In this document: one piece after another, positions 45,970 to 53,940 of the stretch
How the letters are laid out: each line of letters begins with the position of its first letter
How positions within the stretch are numbered: the stretch's first letter is position 1
NCBI RefSeq assembly: GCF_015062905.1
Contig: NZ_SUTK01000004.1
Span: 1 to 64,000, forward strand
Reading direction: 5' to 3'
DNA length: 64,000 nt
Source of the DNA: Methanobrevibacter thaueri
GTDB taxonomy: Archaea; Methanobacteriota; Methanobacteria; Methanobacteriales; Methanobacteriaceae
Notes under the pieces: model-generated
Database searches by the model: none
Seen by the model: the letters and a program-made list of their open reading frames with translations, nothing else
Told to the model about the DNA's origin: nothing
Position numbers and translations under genes: made by a program

Positions 45970-47697
45970 TTGTATTGGTTTTTCGTAATTATTGCATTTT
46001 TGCTGGCGGGCATCAAAACCCAAAAACCCAAAAAATACCAGAAGGTTTCTGTAATCATTCCCGCCTACAACGAAGAGGATACCGTGGCCAAAGTTGTGGA
46101 AGTGGTCAGGAAGGTATCGTTCGTTGATGAGATACTCGTTGTAAATGACGGATCATCCGACAACACCGAGGCCGAAGCGATGAAGGCCGGAGCTAGTGTA
46201 ATCACCCATGAAACCAACAAGGGTAAGGGTGAAGCGTTGTTCACTGGTTACAGGGAAGCGGAATGCGATATTATAGCTTTCATTGATGCGGACATTCATA
46301 ACCTGACCTCCAAAAAGGTTGAGGCGATGATTATGCCGATACTCGAAGGAAAGACTGACATTACCAAAACCAAATTCGCACGTGCCAGTGGACGTGTAAC
46401 TGAACTTACAGCGAAACCGCTTCTAAACTTTTTCTTCCCTGAAATCTCTTTTGAACAACCTTTGAGCGGTCAGTTTGCGGCACGTAAGGATGTATTGAAA
46501 CGCATTAATTTTGAAAAGGACTATGGTGTCGATGTGGGTATCGTTATTGATGCTGACGTGTTGGGAATTTCAATAACTGAGGTCGACATTGGTGCAATCG
46601 AGCATGACATGTCCCCGCTTGAGGATTTGAACCTGATGGCAAATGAGGTTGTAAGGACTATCATGAGCCGTGCAAACAAGTATGGCCGTGTTATCATGAT
46701 TGACGAAATCGGTCATTTTATCCGAATGTCAATTGTGGGGTTGTCCCTGGTTATCCTAGGTTTGTTTACAATATTTTTCGTAAGCTTTGTTCCATTGGCT
46801 GTCGGTATAATGATTGGTGTAATCGGCCTTATAATTGCAATCTACTATATTGTCAAGGTTATCGTAAAGTCAATCGTAATGTTTAAAAAGACCCCTAAGG
46901 GAAACCTTGTAAGATCGTTTATCAAAATTCATTTTCCGCTCATTATTTCAATCATTTTATTGCTTTTAATGATTTCAACATTTATCGGAGCGGCACATTA
47001 TGAAAATGGTGTTTTGTCAATCGAGCCTAATTCAAGAAACCTGATTATTTATGCAGACGATTCAGCAAGGGACAATGCAATCACTGTAAGGGGCCCTTAC
47101 ACTGTTGACATTGCAATTGAAGATGAATTGGACATAATACGTATGCCGGCCGATGCAATGATGACATTGGGCGTAAAGGAAAACGATACGATACAGATTG
47201 ATGAAAACACCTATACAATCAAAGATGCGAGGGACGGCGAACCTAATATATTAAGATTGCCTAAAGAGGCTAAAAACTTCTTGAATCTTGAAGAAGGAAA
47301 TGTGATACAAAACACCCGCTTAAAGCAAGTGTTTGAAGGAACTGTAATGACCCATAGCTATGAAAATGAGAATTCCACAGTTTATGAAGAGTATATAGTT
47401 TCTTCCAGAGACGTTCATTCATGCACATACGAAATCTTTTTAGACAATACATCAATTGTTTACTCATCAGGAATATTCAAGAAGAACTCAACATATGATA
47501 TTAAGGTCAATGATGAATTTGTCACTTCATTTAACTTCAAGAAGAACAGTAATGTCACATTTGACTATGGAAATCACACCGTTGAAATAATGTTTAAGGA
47601 TAAGAATACAACATCCATAAAACAAATTCCTCGGGAAAGCCAGGGAACCTTCCTGAATTTTGAATTTGATTCTCTAGATTCCACGTCAAATGTTTAG
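45970..47697 (+). CDS. Membrane glycosyltransferase family 2 with external domain
   Basis: A 575-residue protein. Residues 20-230 are a GT-A domain: VSVIIPAYNEEDTV, ILVVNDGSSDNT, FIDADIHN (DxD) and LSGQFAARKDVL. Two to four membrane helices follow (about 250-345: GLSLVILGLFTIFFVSFVPL, IISIILLLLMISTFIG). The last 230 residues look external and beta-rich, which is unusual for this family. The start is TTG 45970 with GGTGA upstream; no ATG fits. A role in surface glycan or glycolipid synthesis is likely, but the acceptor is unknown. Confidence 0.78.
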   Translation: MYWFFVIIAFLLAGIKTQKPKKYQKVSVIIPAYNEEDTVAKVVEVVRKVSFVDEILVVNDGSSDNTEAEAMKAGASVITHETNKGKGEALFTGYREAECDIIAFIDADIHNLTSKKVEAMIMPILEGKTDITKTKFARASGRVTELTAKPLLNFFFPEISFEQPLSGQFAARKDVLKRINFEKDYGVDVGIVIDADVLGISITEVDIGAIEHDMSPLEDLNLMANEVVRTIMSRANKYGRVIMIDEIGHFIRMSIVGLSLVILGLFTIFFVSFVPLAVGIMIGVIGLIIAIYYIVKVIVKSIVMFKKTPKGNLVRSFIKIHFPLIISIILLLLMISTFIGAAHYENGVLSIEPNSRNLIIYADDSARDNAITVRGPYTVDIAIEDELDIIRMPADAMMTLGVKENDTIQIDENTYTIKDARDGEPNILRLPKEAKNFLNLEEGNVIQNTRLKQVFEGTVMTHSYENENSTVYEEYIVSSRDVHSCTYEIFLDNTSIVYSSGIFKKNSTYDIKVNDEFVTSFNFKKNSNVTFDYGNHTVEIMFKDKNTTSIKQIPRESQGTFLNFEFDSLDSTSNV

Positions 47698-48025
47698 AAA
47701 TATTTCCAGTTAATTATCTATTTTTTTTGTTTTTCATCACTAATTTTTTCTAATCATCTTTTGACAATATTTAAATGATTTTTTTGATTTGTTTTGCATT
47801 AGTCATCTGATAATTAAGAAAATACTGTTTCTATTTTAGTTTTTATTTTTTCGCATATTCAAAATATTTATATATTAATACTGCTAAATTTATTAATCGG
47901 AAGGAATGTTCCTTCCGACAATGTATTTCCGACTATACATTATATCAAATTCATTTAGTAAAAAATTTTCAACTTTCAAAATATTCAGCTAAATGAAAAA
48001 TAAACTCAAAAATTGATGTGAAAGA
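47698..48025. other. Intergenic region with the glnA promoter
   Basis: A 328 bp gap without an ORF. T-rich sequence just after the glycosyltransferase gene (47718-47745) could end its transcript. A TATA box (ATTTATATATT, about 47866-47876) and an NrpR-type operator at the expected transcript start (47897-47918) form the glnA promoter, leaving a leader of roughly 110-125 nt before ATG 48026. Confidence 0.65.
47897..47918. promoter_or_regulatory. NrpR-type nitrogen operator of glnA
   Basis: TCGGAAGGAA-TG-TTCCTTCCGA is a 10 bp perfect inverted repeat with a 2 bp centre. It contains two overlapping copies of GGAA-N6-TTCC, the operator pattern known for the methanogen nitrogen repressor NrpR. It sits at the predicted start of transcription, about 25 bp after the TATA box. 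Repression when nitrogen is plentiful is the expected effect. Confidence 0.78.
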
Positions 48026-49363
48026 ATGTCAGAAAGAGATGATAAATTAGACCAAATAATTAAAACAATAGAAGTAAACGACATAAAATTTTTGAAATTA
48101 GAGCTCTCAGACATACATGGGTTACCAAAAAGTATGGCAGTACCTCTTAAAAAAGCCGACGATGTTGAAGACATCGTGAATGATGGATTATTGTTTGACG
48201 GATCCTCAATTGCAGGATTAGCTTCAATTAATGATAGTGATTTACTTGCAAAACCGGATATCGACACATTTTCAACAATTCCATGGAGACCTGAAGTGAA
48301 AGGTACCAGCAGATTCATTTGTGATATTTTCACTACAGAGGGAAAACCATATGATGGAGATCCAAGAGGAGTGCTTAAAAAATCATTACAATTAGCAGAA
48401 AAAAGAGGATACCAATTCAATATGGGTCCAGAACCGGAATTCTTCATCATAACAAAAGATGAAGACGGAAATTACATACCTGCAGATGAAGCTGAATATT
48501 TTGATGTAGAACCACTAGACCAGGGTACTGATATCAGAAGGGAAATCGTATTAGGTCTGGAAAAATTAGATTTCAATGTTGAGGTAAGCCACCACGAAGT
48601 GGCTGCAGGACAGCACGAGGTAGACTTTAAATATGCTGATGCTTTAAAAACAGCTGATGCTGTAATAACCTTTAAAGAGGCAGTAAAAGCTGTAGTAAAC
48701 AACTTAGGATTTAAAGCAACATTCATGCCAAAACCGTTCCTCGGAATCAACGGTAGTGGAATGCACTGTAACCAAAGTTTGTTTAAAGACGGAAAAAACA
48801 TTTTCTATGATCCGGATACTGAAAACCAAATATCCCAGGAAGCATTATACTTCATTGGAGGATTGCTGAAACATGCACCGGCTTTATCAGCAATATTATC
48901 CCCAACAGTCAACTCCTATAAACGTCTAGTGCCTGGATACGAGGCACCATGTTACATAGCTTACGGATTCAAAAACAGGTCAACATTATTAAGGATTCCT
49001 GCATCCCGTGGATTAGGTACAAGAATCGAATGCAGGTCAGCAGACCCATCCTGTAATCCATACCTTGCATTTGCAGTGCTGCTCGAAGCTGGTTTAGATG
49101 GTATGGACAATAAGATTGATCCTGGTGAACCTACTGAAGAAAACCTGTTTGCACTTTCCGAAGATGAAATTGCCCAAAAAGGAATCGGCAATTTACCAAC
49201 AAGCTTATGGGAAGCATACCATTCATTAGAAGAGGACGAGGTTGTTAAAAACGCTCTTGGAGAAAAAGTATTTAATCAATTCTATAACATCAAAAGGGCT
49301 GAATGGGATGCTTATAGAATTCAAGTCTTCGATTATGAAAGGGATGAGTACTTAAACGTATAA
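48026..49363 (+). CDS. glnA: Glutamine synthetase type I
   Basis: A 445-residue GlnA that makes glutamine from glutamate, ammonia and ATP. It has [29 protein letters not shown] (metal Glu), [30 protein letters not shown] and [13 protein letters not shown]. No adenylylation tyrosine motif of the enteric type is evident. An NrpR-type operator controls the promoter. The glutamate synthase operon follows, so the two form a GS-GOGAT pathway. Confidence 0.96.
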   Translation: MSERDDKLDQIIKTIEVNDIKFLKLELSDIHGLPKSMAVPLKKADDVEDIVNDGLLFDGSSIAGLASINDSDLLAKPDIDTFSTIPWRPEVKGTSRFICDIFTTEGKPYDGDPRGVLKKSLQLAEKRGYQFNMGPEPEFFIITKDEDGNYIPADEAEYFDVEPLDQGTDIRREIVLGLEKLDFNVEVSHHEVAAGQHEVDFKYADALKTADAVITFKEAVKAVVNNLGFKATFMPKPFLGINGSGMHCNQSLFKDGKNIFYDPDTENQISQEALYFIGGLLKHAPALSAILSPTVNSYKRLVPGYEAPCYIAYGFKNRSTLLRIPASRGLGTRIECRSADPSCNPYLAFAVLLEAGLDGMDNKIDPGEPTEENLFALSEDEIAQKGIGNLPTSLWEAYHSLEEDEVVKNALGEKVFNQFYNIKRAEWDAYRIQVFDYERDEYLNV

Positions 49364-49375
49364 TATCACTGAATT

Positions 49376-49437
49376 GATTGGCGGTCTTGTTTAAAATTTG
49401 GTCTTTAAATGGGCTGCCAATCGATATTAAATTTTTT
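49376..49437 (+). terminator. Possible glnA terminator hairpin
   Basis: GATTGGC (49376-49382) pairs with GCCAATC (49416-49422), followed by a T-run at about 49431-49437. The loop is long (33 nt), so the structure is only moderately convincing. Confidence 0.35.
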
Positions 49438-49502
49438 TGGAGGTTGAGAATTAAAGCGAAATCAGAAAACAGTGAAATATTGAAGTTAAACAGTTTTTAA
49501 GA

Positions 49503-49563
49503 TTTTAGAATTATTTTTTTTAAGGCATATGGTAATTTTAGAATTGCAGTCATTAGGCATATG
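49503..49563 (+). repeat. Two-copy composite direct repeat upstream of the glutamate synthase operon
   Basis: TTTTAGAATT and AGGCATATG occur together twice: 49503-49512 with 49523-49531, and 49536-49545 with 49555-49563. The spacing inside each unit is 10 and 9 bases, and units are offset by about 32 bp, or three helical turns. They lie about 140 bp before the first gene, in the 338 bp gap after glnA. This looks like a tandem site for a regulator; identity unknown. Confidence 0.45.
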
Positions 49564-49701
49564 AAATCTAAATCATGATATTTCAAGCATGATGAAAAAC
49601 TGAGATATCAGATTTAAAATAAACTCGACTTAAGTTATTGATTTGATCTGTCATTAACTTACATGTTGTATTCACCTATTATTTTGTTTGGAGGTAAAAA
49701 A

Positions 49702-50619
49702 ATGTGTGGAATAGCAGGTGTAATATACAAAGATAAAAAAACTCACAATGTAGGCCAGGCATTGACATCAATGTTGGAATCCCTACAACACAGGGGCCCG
49801 GATTCAGCAGGTTATGCAATCTATGGCAGTTTAGATTTCCCTGAAAATTATTATCAATTAAATATCGAAGTACAAAGAAGAAGAGGAGCATTAGACAATT
49901 TAAAATCATTATTAAATCAGATAAGCCCAATATTCGAAGAACAGTTAATAGAGTCTGTAGGCGACTCAGACGTATACAAATGCAAAATAGCACTGGACGA
50001 GTACTCTCTTTTACAGCCATGCATAAGAGAGATAGACGAACTTGAAAACGTAAGGGTAATCAACGGTTCACATTCCTTTGAAATGATAAAGGACACCGGA
50101 AAAGTAAAGGACATTGCAGAAAGATTCAACGTTCAAAGCAGAATGGGAACACACGGGATAGGACATACTCGTTTTGCAACAGAAAGTGGTGTGGACCGCT
50201 ATCATGCACACCCATACCAAAGCTACATCATACCAGACATAACTGTAGTGCACAATGGCCAAATCACCAATTACTGGAAAATCAGAGATCCTTTAGAGAG
50301 AAAAGGACACACTTTTGAGTCATTCAACGATACGGAATGCATCGTTCACTATATGGCGGATAAACTTGACCAAGGTTATAAATTAGAGGAAGCCCTTGAC
50401 CAGGCGGTAATTGATTTGGACGGCCCATTTTCAATATTGGTCGGAACTCCCAACGGAATCGGAATTGCAAAGGACAAGCTTGGCCTCAGGCCGGGAGTAA
50501 TGGTGGAAACTGATGAAATTTTTGCAATAGCTTCAGAGGAAATGGCATTGCATGATGTAACAGATTCCAATGAAATAGAACAGATAGCTCCAGGAGAAAC
50601 AAGAGCTTACACCATCTGA
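49702..50619 (+). CDS. Glutamate synthase glutaminase subunit
   Basis: A 305-residue class II glutamine amidotransferase. ATG 49702, with GGAGGT upstream, gives MCGIAGVIY, placing the catalytic Cys at residue 2, which must become the N-terminus. LQHRGPDSAGYAIYG, MGTHGIGHTRFATES and VHNGQITNYWKIR are the family motifs. It supplies ammonia from glutamine to the separate FMN subunit. Longer starts (49663) would bury the Cys and are rejected. It is first in a four-gene operon. Confidence 0.92.
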   Translation: MCGIAGVIYKDKKTHNVGQALTSMLESLQHRGPDSAGYAIYGSLDFPENYYQLNIEVQRRRGALDNLKSLLNQISPIFEEQLIESVGDSDVYKCKIALDEYSLLQPCIREIDELENVRVINGSHSFEMIKDTGKVKDIAERFNVQSRMGTHGIGHTRFATESGVDRYHAHPYQSYIIPDITVVHNGQITNYWKIRDPLERKGHTFESFNDTECIVHYMADKLDQGYKLEEALDQAVIDLDGPFSILVGTPNGIGIAKDKLGLRPGVMVETDEIFAIASEEMALHDVTDSNEIEQIAPGETRAYTI

Positions 50620-50634
50620 TGAGGGGGTTTATCC

Positions 50635-51288
50635 ATGAAAGAATATGTAATTGATGCAGAAAATATGGATGAGAAAGAATTAAACCGTACCATAAAAGAA
50701 CAGGCCATATCTCATGATAAAATTATCATTAACAATCCTGAATCCAGACACAATATCTGTGCAGGCTTAACTGAAGATGTTGAAATAGAAATCAACGGAT
50801 CTGCAGGTTATTTTGTCGGCACCATGGTAAACGGCCCAAGGATACATATCAACGGAAACGCCGGATGGTTTGCCGGAGACAACATGACCGAAGGAGAATT
50901 GGTCATTGAAGGCACAGCGGGTGACGGTGCAGGACAGGGAATCTATGGCGGAACTGTATTGGTAAAAGGAAGCACAGGTTCAAGAACCGGTGAAATCATG
51001 AAGGGCGGAACCGTAATAATTGGCGGAAACAGCGGATTCATGACCGGATTGCTCATGATGGGAGGTAAACTCATAATACTCGGCGACGTAACCGATGATG
51101 TTGGCGAATCAATTATGAGAGGAAGCATTTATGTTCTTGGAGAAGTGAAAAGTCTGGGAAAAAATGCTGTTATGCAGGAAGCCGCCCCTGAAGATCAAAA
51201 TGAGCTAAGGGAAATTTTAACAGAATATGATTTTGAACTAAGTGATGCGGATTATAAGAATTTTAAAAAAATCGTTAATATACAATAG
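50635..51288 (+). CDS. Glutamate synthase GXGXG-domain subunit
   Basis: A 217-residue beta-helix protein with repeated Gly-rich turns: GSAGYFVGTMVNGPRIHING, NAGWFAGDNMTEGELVIEG, GDGAGQGIYGGTVLVKGS and GRTGEIMKGGTVII (partly paraphrased here). It matches the third domain of bacterial GltB and the FwdC family. In archaeal glutamate synthase it is a separate structural subunit. The gene is 15 bp after the amidotransferase, with GAGGGGG-type ribosome site upstream. Confidence 0.9.
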   Translation: MKEYVIDAENMDEKELNRTIKEQAISHDKIIINNPESRHNICAGLTEDVEIEINGSAGYFVGTMVNGPRIHINGNAGWFAGDNMTEGELVIEGTAGDGAGQGIYGGTVLVKGSTGSRTGEIMKGGTVIIGGNSGFMTGLLMMGGKLIILGDVTDDVGESIMRGSIYVLGEVKSLGKNAVMQEAAPEDQNELREILTEYDFELSDADYKNFKKIVNIQ

Positions 51289-51299
51289 GAGCTAAGAAA

Positions 51300-52373
51300 A
51301 TGAGTGAACATAGAATAGCTATGGTTGGAACACCATGTGAAATTATGGCAGCATCCAAACTGCAACATTATACTGACAGCCCTATTGATGTTAAACTGGG
51401 CTTATTTTGTATGGAGAATTTTTCATATAAGTACTTTGAAAATCTTTTAGAGGAATACGATTTGATAATGGATGACATTGAAAAATTCCAGATTGATAAA
51501 GGATTCGTATTTTTATTACTGAAAACCAAAGAAACAGTGAAAATACCGTTATCAGTAGCTAAAAGAATCATCAGAAAAAACTGTAACATATGCGTTGAAT
51601 TGACATCAGAAACATCCGACATTTCAGTAGGTTCCATAGGATCAGATGACGGCTGGTCAACATTGATAATCAGAACCGAAAAAGGAGAGGAAATAGTCAA
51701 TGGAGCAATAGAACAAAAATTCATTGAAGCCAAAGACCTTACAGAATTTCAATTTAATTTACTCAATAAACTTGCAGGAAACAAAATTAGCAAAAATCTA
51801 GAGCATATAGAAAATAAGGAATTTCTTGCTAGGCCGGTATTGTATCAGAGGCAAAAATCAGACGATTCAATCAATAAGGAAATCTCAGAGTCTAACTTCT
51901 TAGATCTGAAGTCAAATATCATTGATATCGGAGCTTGTGTGCTCTGCGGAGCATGTGAATATGTATGTCCGGACAATCTGATAACAATCGATGATACAAA
52001 ACCGATAATGAGAGGCGAATGCCCTCAAGACTGCCATGCATGCTTTGCAGTTTGTCCTAGAACGTTTACAACTCAAAATTTAAGAAATGACAATACAAAA
52101 CCGATTGGTGACTTTATTAAAGTGCTGACAGTCAGGTCATTGAAACATAGCCAGGGACAGGACGGTTCCATTGTAACCACACTTTTAGACTATCTGTTGA
52201 CCAATGAAATCGTTACCGAGGCACTCATTGTTGATAAGAAAGATGACCTGGCATGGAAGCCTTATGCAAAGATAACCAAAGACATTGATGAAGTTGTAAA
52301 ATCCGGAGGAACAAAATATTCCGTCTGTCCGGTGTTCAAACCGTTAAAAGATATAAAAGAGGGGGTAAATTAG
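51300..52373 (+). CDS. FrhB/FdhB-like iron-sulfur flavoprotein with permuted domains
   Basis: This 357-residue protein resembles the beta subunit of F420-reducing hydrogenase and formate dehydrogenase, but in rearranged order. Residues 1-160 match the usual C-terminal domain (IAMVGTPCEIMAASKL, KNCNICVELTSETSDISVGSIG). Residues about 205-265 are a two-cluster ferredoxin (CVLCGACEYVCP, CPQDCHACFAVCP). Residues about 275-357 match the usual N-terminal domain (GQDGSIVTTLLDYLL). It abuts the FMN subunit gene with no gap. By family it should bind F420 and FAD, so it may feed F420H2 electrons to glutamate synthase. Confidence 0.83.
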   Translation: MSEHRIAMVGTPCEIMAASKLQHYTDSPIDVKLGLFCMENFSYKYFENLLEEYDLIMDDIEKFQIDKGFVFLLLKTKETVKIPLSVAKRIIRKNCNICVELTSETSDISVGSIGSDDGWSTLIIRTEKGEEIVNGAIEQKFIEAKDLTEFQFNLLNKLAGNKISKNLEHIENKEFLARPVLYQRQKSDDSINKEISESNFLDLKSNIIDIGACVLCGACEYVCPDNLITIDDTKPIMRGECPQDCHACFAVCPRTFTTQNLRNDNTKPIGDFIKVLTVRSLKHSQGQDGSIVTTLLDYLLTNEIVTEALIVDKKDDLAWKPYAKITKDIDEVVKSGGTKYSVCPVFKPLKDIKEGVN

Positions 52374-53861
52374 ATGTCATTCACTGTTGAAAGAAAAATA
52401 GAGATATGCAGACAGAACAATGATAGGCCTGGCTGCTGCTGGTATTTATGTGACAATCCTAAAAAGTCAGCATGTAAAAACTGTTACAGCTGCTATTCAA
52501 ATTGCCCTCACAACGTATATGAGGTAATTAACGATGAACCGCTGCCTATTCATCAGGAAAACTGTGTAGGATGTAAAATATGTGAAGAGATGTGTCCGAC
52601 ACATGCAATATATGTCAGGCCTCTTGTAGATGAAGGCAGAGGAATCTGGTCAAATTCAACAATGGTTGAAATCAAACGTAAAAGCCAAAGCGGAGCATAT
52701 AAAGTGCGCGGATGTGGACTGACCAGGAAAATCCCAACATTTGATGATTTAAGCATATTGCCTGCACAGGTTTCAAGACCTCCAATAGATTCATACAGGG
52801 AAACCTGCAAGACTTCAGTAGTGCTTGGGGACAGGTTTGCTGAAAACCCAATCGAAATCGATACTCCAATCATGATCGGAGCAATGTCTTTCGGTGCACT
52901 GAGCAAAGAGGCAAAAATAGCACTGGCTATTGGAAGCAGTAAAGTGGGCACAATAACCAATACAGGCGAAGGGGGAATGCTTCCTGAAGAGAGGCATTAT
53001 GCCGATAAGCTGATTGCACAGTATGCTTCCGGCCGTTTCGGTGTTTCAGCCAGTTACCTGAACAATGCTGAAGCCGTTGAGATAAAGATAGGTCAAGGTG
53101 CAAAATCTGGTATGGGCGGACATTTGCTTTCCCATAAGGTGACCGCTGAGGTGGCCAGAGTCAGAAACATTCCGGAAGGAACCTCAGCATTAAGTCCTGC
53201 AAGACACATGGATATTGTCGGGCCTGAGGATTTAGGCATGAAAATCAACCAATTAAGGGAAATCACCGACTGGAAAATACCGATTATTGTGAAATTCGCA
53301 TCCGGTAGGGTTGAACAGGATGTAAAGATTGCAGCAAAGGCAGGCGCAGACATAATTGTAGTCGACGGTATGCAGGGAGGAACCGGTGCCGGACCTGAAG
53401 TCGTCACTGAACATGCAGGTATTCCTACAATAGAAGCGATTGTAAAGGCTGATGATGCACTCAAGGAGATAAACTTAAGAAGCGAGGTCAGTCTTGTGGC
53501 TGCCGGTGGAATAAGGTCCGGTGCGGATGTGGCAAAAGCAATAGCATTAGGTGCAGATGCCGTGTATGTTGCAACCTCAGCATTAATTTCAATAGGATGT
53601 AAGGTCTGCCAAAGCTGTTCTGAAGGAATATGTCCTAAAGGAATTGCCACACAGGACAGGGTGCTCAGAAGAAGACTGGATCCAATAAGAAAAGGTCAGC
53701 AAGTTGCAAATTATATAGAGGCAATGACTCAGGAAGTGACATCCTTGACCCAACAGGCAGGAAACACTGATATAGAAAATCTTGAACGTCAGGACCTGCT
53801 TGCATTGACCATGGAAGCATCACAGTTAACCGGAGTGCCAATGTCAAGCAAGCAATATTAA
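52374..53861 (+). CDS. gltB: Glutamate synthase FMN subunit with N-terminal ferredoxin domain
   Basis: A 495-residue protein. Residues 20-85 carry ferredoxin clusters (CKNCYSCYSNCP, CVGCKICEEMCP). Residues 150-450 are the FMN barrel: IMIGAMSFGALSKEAK, TGEGGMLPEE, IVKFASGRVEQD, VVDGMQGGTGAGPE and a Cys cluster (CKVCQSCSEGICP) for the 3Fe-4S centre. It reduces 2-iminoglutarate to glutamate. The start ATG at 52374 directly follows the preceding stop, so expression is coupled. Electrons probably enter through the ferredoxin-like and F420-type partner. Confidence 0.94.
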   Translation: MSFTVERKIEICRQNNDRPGCCWYLCDNPKKSACKNCYSCYSNCPHNVYEVINDEPLPIHQENCVGCKICEEMCPTHAIYVRPLVDEGRGIWSNSTMVEIKRKSQSGAYKVRGCGLTRKIPTFDDLSILPAQVSRPPIDSYRETCKTSVVLGDRFAENPIEIDTPIMIGAMSFGALSKEAKIALAIGSSKVGTITNTGEGGMLPEERHYADKLIAQYASGRFGVSASYLNNAEAVEIKIGQGAKSGMGGHLLSHKVTAEVARVRNIPEGTSALSPARHMDIVGPEDLGMKINQLREITDWKIPIIVKFASGRVEQDVKIAAKAGADIIVVDGMQGGTGAGPEVVTEHAGIPTIEAIVKADDALKEINLRSEVSLVAAGGIRSGADVAKAIALGADAVYVATSALISIGCKVCQSCSEGICPKGIATQDRVLRRRLDPIRKGQQVANYIEAMTQEVTSLTQQAGNTDIENLERQDLLALTMEASQLTGVPMSSKQY

Positions 53862-53940
53862 TTTGATGAGGAATTATTTAGAATATAAAATTCAAGATTA
53901 TGGGGTTTAAAAAAATTAAAAAATATTAGGAGACATTATT

